Assembly: GCA_946122785.1 (NCBI GenBank)
Contig: CAMGYJ010000006.1
Span: 68,263,676 to 68,327,675 of the forward strand
Origin: Linum tenue
Lineage: Eukaryota; Streptophyta; Magnoliopsida; Malpighiales; Linaceae
Direction: 5' to 3'
DNA length: 64,000 bases
Shown here: positions 59,277-64,000 of the stretch, in pieces
How positions within the stretch are numbered: the stretch's first letter is position 1
Layout of the letters: every line of letters starts with the position of its first letter
The notes under the pieces: generated by a model
Database searches by the model: none
Seen by the model: only the letters and a program-made list of their open reading frames with translations
What the model was told of the DNA's origin: nothing
Translations under genes and position numbers: made by a program

Positions 59277-59974
59277 TAGGGATGGCAAAAAAACCCGAAC
59301 TCACGGGTACCCACCCGACCCAATCCGGTCAATGCGGGTAAAATCCGTGTTGACGGGTTTTGGGCCGGGTTTGGGTTTAAACCCGTTCACTATTCACCGG
59401 GTTGGGTTGGGTTTGGGTTTAGGTAAACCCGGCCCGTGGGTACCCGCCCACCCATATAATTAATTTTTTCGGTATATTTAATATTCTAAACAACTAATCT
59501 TATTTATGTTTGTGGAGACATGTCTAATTTTTTCTTTTTAATTGTGTAGAATGAAGTTGATGTTATGGAGTGGAGAGTAAAGAAACTTAATTGAAAGGAA
59601 GAAGCTTTCAATTAAACATGTTATTTATGGATAATTTGTGATTTGCTTGAATTTTCTTGAGTTTTCTAGATTGGTGTTGAACAATTTGTATAATTAATTT
59701 GTGATTTGCTTGAATTTTCTAGAATGGTGTTTTATATATGGATAATTTGTATTGAGAGATTGATATTTGACTTTAATTTTGATAAGAACTTGTAATTGTA
59801 AATTTTTTACGACAAAACCCGTGGGTACCCATGAACCCGCGGATACCCCAACGGGTTGGGTTGGGTTTGAGTTTTTCAAACCCAGTGGGTTTCACCCCGG
59901 GTTTTTTTCAAAGATAAACCCATGGGTTTGGGTTTGGCAAAACCCGACCCAACCCGACCCATTGCCATCCCTAC
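59277..59974. mobile_element. 698-bp hAT element
   Basis: Ends TAGGGATGGCAAAAAAACCC and, read inward, TAGGGATGGCAATGGGTCGG. The duplication CCTATAGC is perfect (59269-59276, 59975-59982). ACCCGACCC and GGGTTTGGGTT words fill the ends. The terminus matches the element at 48921-49474 but the interior differs. No coding. Confidence 0.95.
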
Positions 59975-60519
59975 CTATAGCTAGTCTTTCATTAATTACG
60001 GAAAAGTCTTCACGAGTGAAAAAATTATGAAAAGGCGGGGAAAGAAAATTTGGGCCCGAAGGAGACAAAGTAAACCATCGAAAGTGAAAAGTGTGAGTGG
60101 GCCGGCCCGCTGAATGATAAAACTCTGAATCACATGCACGTCTTGTTCGTCGCGTCCAAAACAAAACATCGATTCGATGGTCCATTAAATTTAAATTACA
60201 GCAGGAAAATTCTAGGGTTAATTGCATGGTTGGTCACTCAGATTACAAAAAACGTTCATGTTTGGTCACTCGAAATATTTAATTCCATTCATGGTCACTA
60301 AAATTAGTTAAAGAGTTCAAGTTTGGTCACTCTCCGTCCATCTCCGTTAACTTTTGCTTATGTGGCAGTCAACTCTTACAATTGACCGTTAAATGTGCCA
60401 CGTGGCAATTTAAAAATTAATTAAAAATAATTTTTAAAATTTTAAATTTCCAACTCATTATTCCAACTAATAAAAATTATAAAATACCTAATTTCTTTTC
60501 TTCTAATTTCCATGTTCGG

Positions 60520-60714
60520 ATGAACCTCAACAGTCCCTTCTCCTACTTCCTTCCGCCACCGCCGCCAGCAGCACCACCGTTATCTCCGCCGCAGCCACCT
60601 CCACCACCACTGCCGGCAGCTCTCCCTCTTAGATCGGATCCCTTCACATCAACCCATGAGAAATTGAAAGCCCCAACTTCACAAATCTCTCTTTCCCTCT
60701 CTCAAATGCATTAA
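60520..60714 (+). other. Proline-rich open frame inside the Pack-MULE
   Basis: 64 codons starting MNLNSPFSYFLPPPPPAAPP, immediately internal to the left terminal repeat. Its GC content is unlike the AT-rich repeat, so it may be another captured fragment (UTR or exon). No family assigned. Confidence 0.35.
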
Positions 60715-60893
60715 ATTAATCAAAAGTGAAAAGTTCCCTCCTTGCACCTCTTCGCCATTAATTAAACATTTCATTGTCATCCCCGCCATAAATTTTCAAC
60801 TGGGTTCCAAAAAGAAGGAGGAAAGGTTCCAGCTTTGAGCTGAATTTCGGTTTTTGGTTTTTTCCCCCCTCTGGGTTTGTTGGAGAAAGAGAA

Positions 60894-61142
60894 ATGGGGA
60901 ATGTGACGTCAAACGTGGCGGCGAAATTCGCCTTCTTCCCGCCGGACCCGCCGACGTCAAGACTGGATTTGATGAAAGTTTCTGGCTTTTCGATGAATTC
61001 TTGTCGAAATTAGAGTTGTTTCTGGCTTTGCGATGCTTGATTGTATTCCTTGTTGTTCAAAGATTGGAGCTTTATGACCTTTGTTCTCTGTTGTTTCTCT
61101 ATGCAGCTATGACTATTCATGCTATGGAGCATCTTCTGGAAA
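60894..61142 (+). pseudogene. Captured fragment of an ABHD17-like alpha/beta hydrolase gene
   Basis: The frame from ATG 60894 begins MGNVTSNVAAKFAFFPPDPP, the conserved start of plant ABHD17-type hydrolases, then diverges into SRLDLMKVS and stops after 40 codons. Downstream, after CTATGCAG that looks like a retained splice acceptor, about 61105-61142 reads YDYSCYGASSGN. In these enzymes YDYSGYGxSxG is a conserved block that precedes the catalytic serine region. So two separated pieces of the parent gene are present, with genomic (intron-like) sequence between. No catalytic triad remains. Confidence 0.75.
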
Positions 61143-61624
61143 CGCGCCGGTTGCCAGCGTCGTGAAGCTGAAGGTGGTTGACACATCAATTTGGTCGGTG
61201 GCGAGCTCTGTCAGTGCCAGCTTCACGTTGCGAACTGCGGCAACCACGAACTGCGCGTCGGCGTCGTCGCCAACATAGACGACGGAAACTCGCGTGCGGG
61301 GATAGAACGACACTACGTTGTGCCAGAGCCACTCTGCTGCGGAAGACGGAGATTTCGCCATTTCTTGAACCAGATGGTTCGGAACAGAGAGCAGCACGCT
61401 GGCCTCGGTGAAAGACAAGGCCCGCGTCAGGCTCGGTGTTGGATCCAGAATCCGCACCGAGCGGAATCTGAGAGCCACCACCGCTGAGGCGATGGTCTTC
61501 GGGAGGCGGGAGGTGCTGCGAGGACAGAGATGAACTGCGACTGGAATTCGCTGGGCGGCTGCGGTGGTAGTGCGGCGGCGGAGTAGGTAACTCCAACAGC
61601 ATCAGGGTTTGGTCGGTAGGGCAT
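61135..61624 (-). pseudogene. Captured fragment of a GH17 glucan endo-1,3-beta-glucosidase gene
   Basis: GH17 enzymes hydrolyse callose and related beta-1,3-glucans at the cell surface. On the minus strand AVGVTYSAAALPPQPP (about 61600) resembles the mature N end of this family. The frame 61481-61122 then reads FRSVRILDPTPSLTRALSF, LLLSVPNHLV-type sequence (VLLSVPNHLVQEMAKSPSS), WLWHNVVSFYPRTRVSVVYV and RNVKLALTEL followed by VSTTFSF, all in family order. At least one frame change separates the first block from the rest. The V-G-N-E position reads VGDDA, and sequence ends before the catalytic nucleophile region. The fragment abuts the hydrolase piece tail to tail. Confidence 0.75.
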
Positions 61625-61922
61625 GGAGATTAGAAGAAATTAGTTTTAATATTTTTATTTTTTTAATAATTGTGATAATGAGGTGGAAATTTAAAAAATT
61701 AAATTTTTTATTTTTTAATTGCCACGTCACACACTTAACGGTCAACTCTAATAGTTGACTGCCACATCAGACAAAATTAACAGAATTGGACGGAGAGTGA
61801 CCAAATTTGAAATGTTTAAGTAATTTTAGTGACCATGAACGGAATTAAATATTTTTAGTGACCAAATTTGAACCTTTTTAGTAAATCCGGTGACCAACTA
61901 TGCAATTAACCCGAAAATTCTA

Positions 61923-63600
61923 TATACAAGAAATTACAGCGGGAAAATTCTATTAAAAAGAGTACACTGTAGAAATTAATATAAAAAAGACAGAAATCTC
62001 TATTTTTAGGACCGAAGGCTGAACCAGAAAAGTTAGTAATTTAGAGTTCAGTGGTTAACCGTTACAAAATCGTTGGTGAACCGTTGATAGAACCGTTCAT
62101 GATATATAACATATAAATTTTTTATATTACACTAATTTAAGAATGAAGTTATCATTAACCATAAATAATTTCAAATTCATATCAGCACCAAAACATCTAA
62201 TAAATCATTCAAACTGTCTCACAAAAGAAATCAATTTTTTTTAATTCAAATTAATATTTACGGTGTCAGTCGAATAGTCAATAACAAGGTTGGAAAATGA
62301 GAAGAGGAAGCATATATAAATGAATAAATATTGTTTGATGTCTTAGTTTGAGTTAAAGTTTTTTTTTTTTTTAAATTAGTGAACTAGTGGACCAATTAAA
62401 CCTTGAGGTTCATGTGATTTTATATTAAACCATGAAAAACCATTTGTTCAATCAATAACTGTCCAAACAATGACCCGTACCGCTATCGTGACTTATTTGA
62501 CGATTCTATTGACCCCGCGGTTGATCGGTTCAGTTCTTATAAGAAACTCTATTTTTCCTCTCCATTGTCATTCCAGTTTCCAACATCCCAAAAGGCCCCA
62601 TGTGAAGGAGGGAGACAACACTACCCACTCCGGCACTCACCCTTCCACCACCGAACACAGTGGCCATAACATAACACATGACTTCTCAAAACACTTCTTG
62701 ATTATTTTTGGAAGATCGGATCACTTCTAGGTAGATGCTTAGATTCATGAATTGGTGTATTCTATTAATGGATTCATTAATTGAATGGATTGGTGGAAAT
62801 TGAATTGTAGATCTATGTGATGTTTAATATTGAACCATAAATTTTAAAAAATTTAGGTACTAAAATATCGTAACATAAAAATATAGGTAAAAAATATAAT
62901 TTTCCAATTATATTATACATTAAAAATAAATTTTATTTAATAGTAATGTACCAAATATCAATCAACCCACCAATTTATTTGGATTTGGATTTAAATGAAT
63001 TTTGATTAATTGGATATTTTAGTGGATAGATTGAATACAAAATTGTCACCTGTATTTTAGGTGTTTATCCATTATCATTAACTAACTAGAATTGTGGTTA
63101 TGTGACATTACTTAAAAAAGAGTTGCATTGAAGGATCTCATACCCAAATGTGATTATATAAGTAACACACGAAGAAACCAAAAAAAAGATTCAATTTTAT
63201 ATATAAATATATATAGAACTTCGTGTGATATACAAGTTAATATATGTGATGGTTACGACATTGAAGTTATTACTATAGTATAGACTTGTAAATGCTATCT
63301 GTTTTGATAATTCTCTCCCGAGTCACAACACTAGATATCCTATAATCCAATGCCATTTTAAACTTAAAAAAATGTTCAAATAAACATATATAACTTTAAA
63401 ACATTCTACGTCACAAGATAATACTTTCTATCTACGGTTTTCTCCTCCATTTTCGTAAACGAAATAAATATGTATATTTGACCAAAATCTCATTCCCATT
63501 CAATCAACGTTGTAGTAATATCACTTTCATCTTTCCGCTTATATTTACCAAACATTAAGAACTAAGATGAATTCGCATCATTCCGACAAAACCTAAAACA
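61923..63600. other. AT-rich DNA without a recognisable gene
   Basis: AACCG/CGGTT words at 62030-62110 and 62400-62540 hint at an old TIR element but no ends were found. An 86-codon frame at 62470-62730 has no recognisable domain. Confidence 0.5.
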
Positions 63601-64000
63601 ATGAACCAAAAGAAAAACTTTGAATTTGGGAAGGAATACCTCCTTTTTCCCAATTTAATTTCTTATGGACAATTCCTACAAAATAATTTCTTGGAACAAT
63701 TTTTCTTAAAGCAACAAAAGAAATTCCAAAAATGGAAATGGCTATGGAGTCTTTCCCTCCCACCTAAACTGAAGTTCTTTATTTGGAAATGCACCAGAGG
63801 GGCTATTGCAACTAAGGAAAACCTCTTCTCTCGGCAGTGCTCGGTCACTAAAGCATGCCCTCTCTGTGCTGAAACTAGTGAATCGATCCATCATGTATTG
63901 TTTAAGTGCCCTCACGCGGCTGCTGGGTGGTTCCAGGGCTGGCCTTCGCTGGTTGTCCCCCCTCTCTCCACTCACCTGCTTGACTGGCTCTTCGCACTGC
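63601..64000 (+). pseudogene. LINE-type reverse transcriptase zinc-binding (zf-RVT) region, runs off the edge
   Basis: An open frame from ATG 63601 to the window end reads KWLWSLSLPPKLKFFIWKC, CPLCAETSESIHHVLFKCPH and WFQGWPSLV. This is the zf-RVT pattern (W-x-L, PPK-x-K-F-F-W, CPLC ... HxxxxC) found downstream of the RT in plant non-LTR retrotransposons. No RT or endonuclease lies upstream: 62.5-63.6 kb is non-coding. The element is therefore 5' truncated or this is a detached domain copy. The 3' end is outside the window. Confidence 0.8.

Larger units (their letters stand above)
60215..61912. mobile_element. Pack-MULE (1.7 kb) with long terminal inverted repeats
   Basis: Terminal inverted repeats of about 300 bp (60215-60512 and 61620-61912, both ending near TTCTTCTAAT(T/C)TCCATG internally) begin GGGTTAATTGCAT. 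The 10-bp duplication GAAAATTCTA is perfect (60205-60214, 61913-61922). Between the repeats are pieces of two unrelated host genes in opposite orientations, and no transposase. This is the defining structure of a Pack-MULE. Confidence 0.92.

Overview
The window looks like transposon-rich, probably gene-poor plant nuclear DNA, most likely from a eudicot. It carries Athila-type (Ty3) and copia-type LTR elements, a plant Helitron with replication protein A (RPA)-like genes, a CACTA element, many short hAT elements, several MULEs, a SINE-like unit and a LINE fragment. A run of exactly 100 N (8174-8273) marks it as draft assembly. I found no intact single-copy host gene. Every recognisable coding region is a transposon gene, a broken gene copy, or a captured gene fragment. 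The species cannot be named from the sequence.

Left part (1-8.7 kb): a dense array of the palindrome GGTCGACC (1-930), two hAT-type elements (2760-3660; 4314-5142 with a perfect 8-bp target duplication), a tRNA-derived SINE-like unit with pol III boxes, the assembly gap, and the 3' part of an Athila-related LTR.

8.7-30 kb: four degraded RPA/DUF223-type OB-fold genes (9.1-11.2, 12.6-14.4, 15.6-16.1 and 18.7-22.1 kb), then a decayed Helitron RepHel gene (23.4-29 kb, minus strand). RepHel still shows the HUH and two-tyrosine Rep motifs and the PIF1-type helicase motifs, but has two nonsense codons and a frameshift. RPA-like genes are known Helitron passengers, so the block may be one old autonomous Helitron plus derivatives. 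In the 18.7-22.1 kb gene, a 1.2-kb hAT element sits inside the last coding exon with an intact 8-bp duplication.

30.3-43.1 kb: a structurally complete Athila-type retrotransposon with a 5-bp duplication (ATACC), two LTRs differing at about 24 positions by eye, a tRNA-Asp primer site, gag, protease, RT/RNase H, integrase and an env-position ORF. The coding frames are interrupted. Three copies of a covarying hairpin flank the env-position ORF. A separate set of hairpins recurs in three diverged LTRs of this window.

43.1-51.3 kb: a nest of insertions. A fragment of an unrecognised gene is split by a TIR element, which is split by a defective copia element. The copia element holds a hAT and a CACTA element, and the CACTA holds another hAT.

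51.4-64 kb: a MULE that contains an inverted, nearly identical copy of its own left flank; a solo Athila-like LTR; a mini-MULE; two more hAT elements; a MULE carrying a GRF zinc-finger gene; a Pack-MULE carrying pieces of an ABHD17-like hydrolase gene and a GH17 glucanase gene; and a LINE zinc-binding domain running off the right edge.
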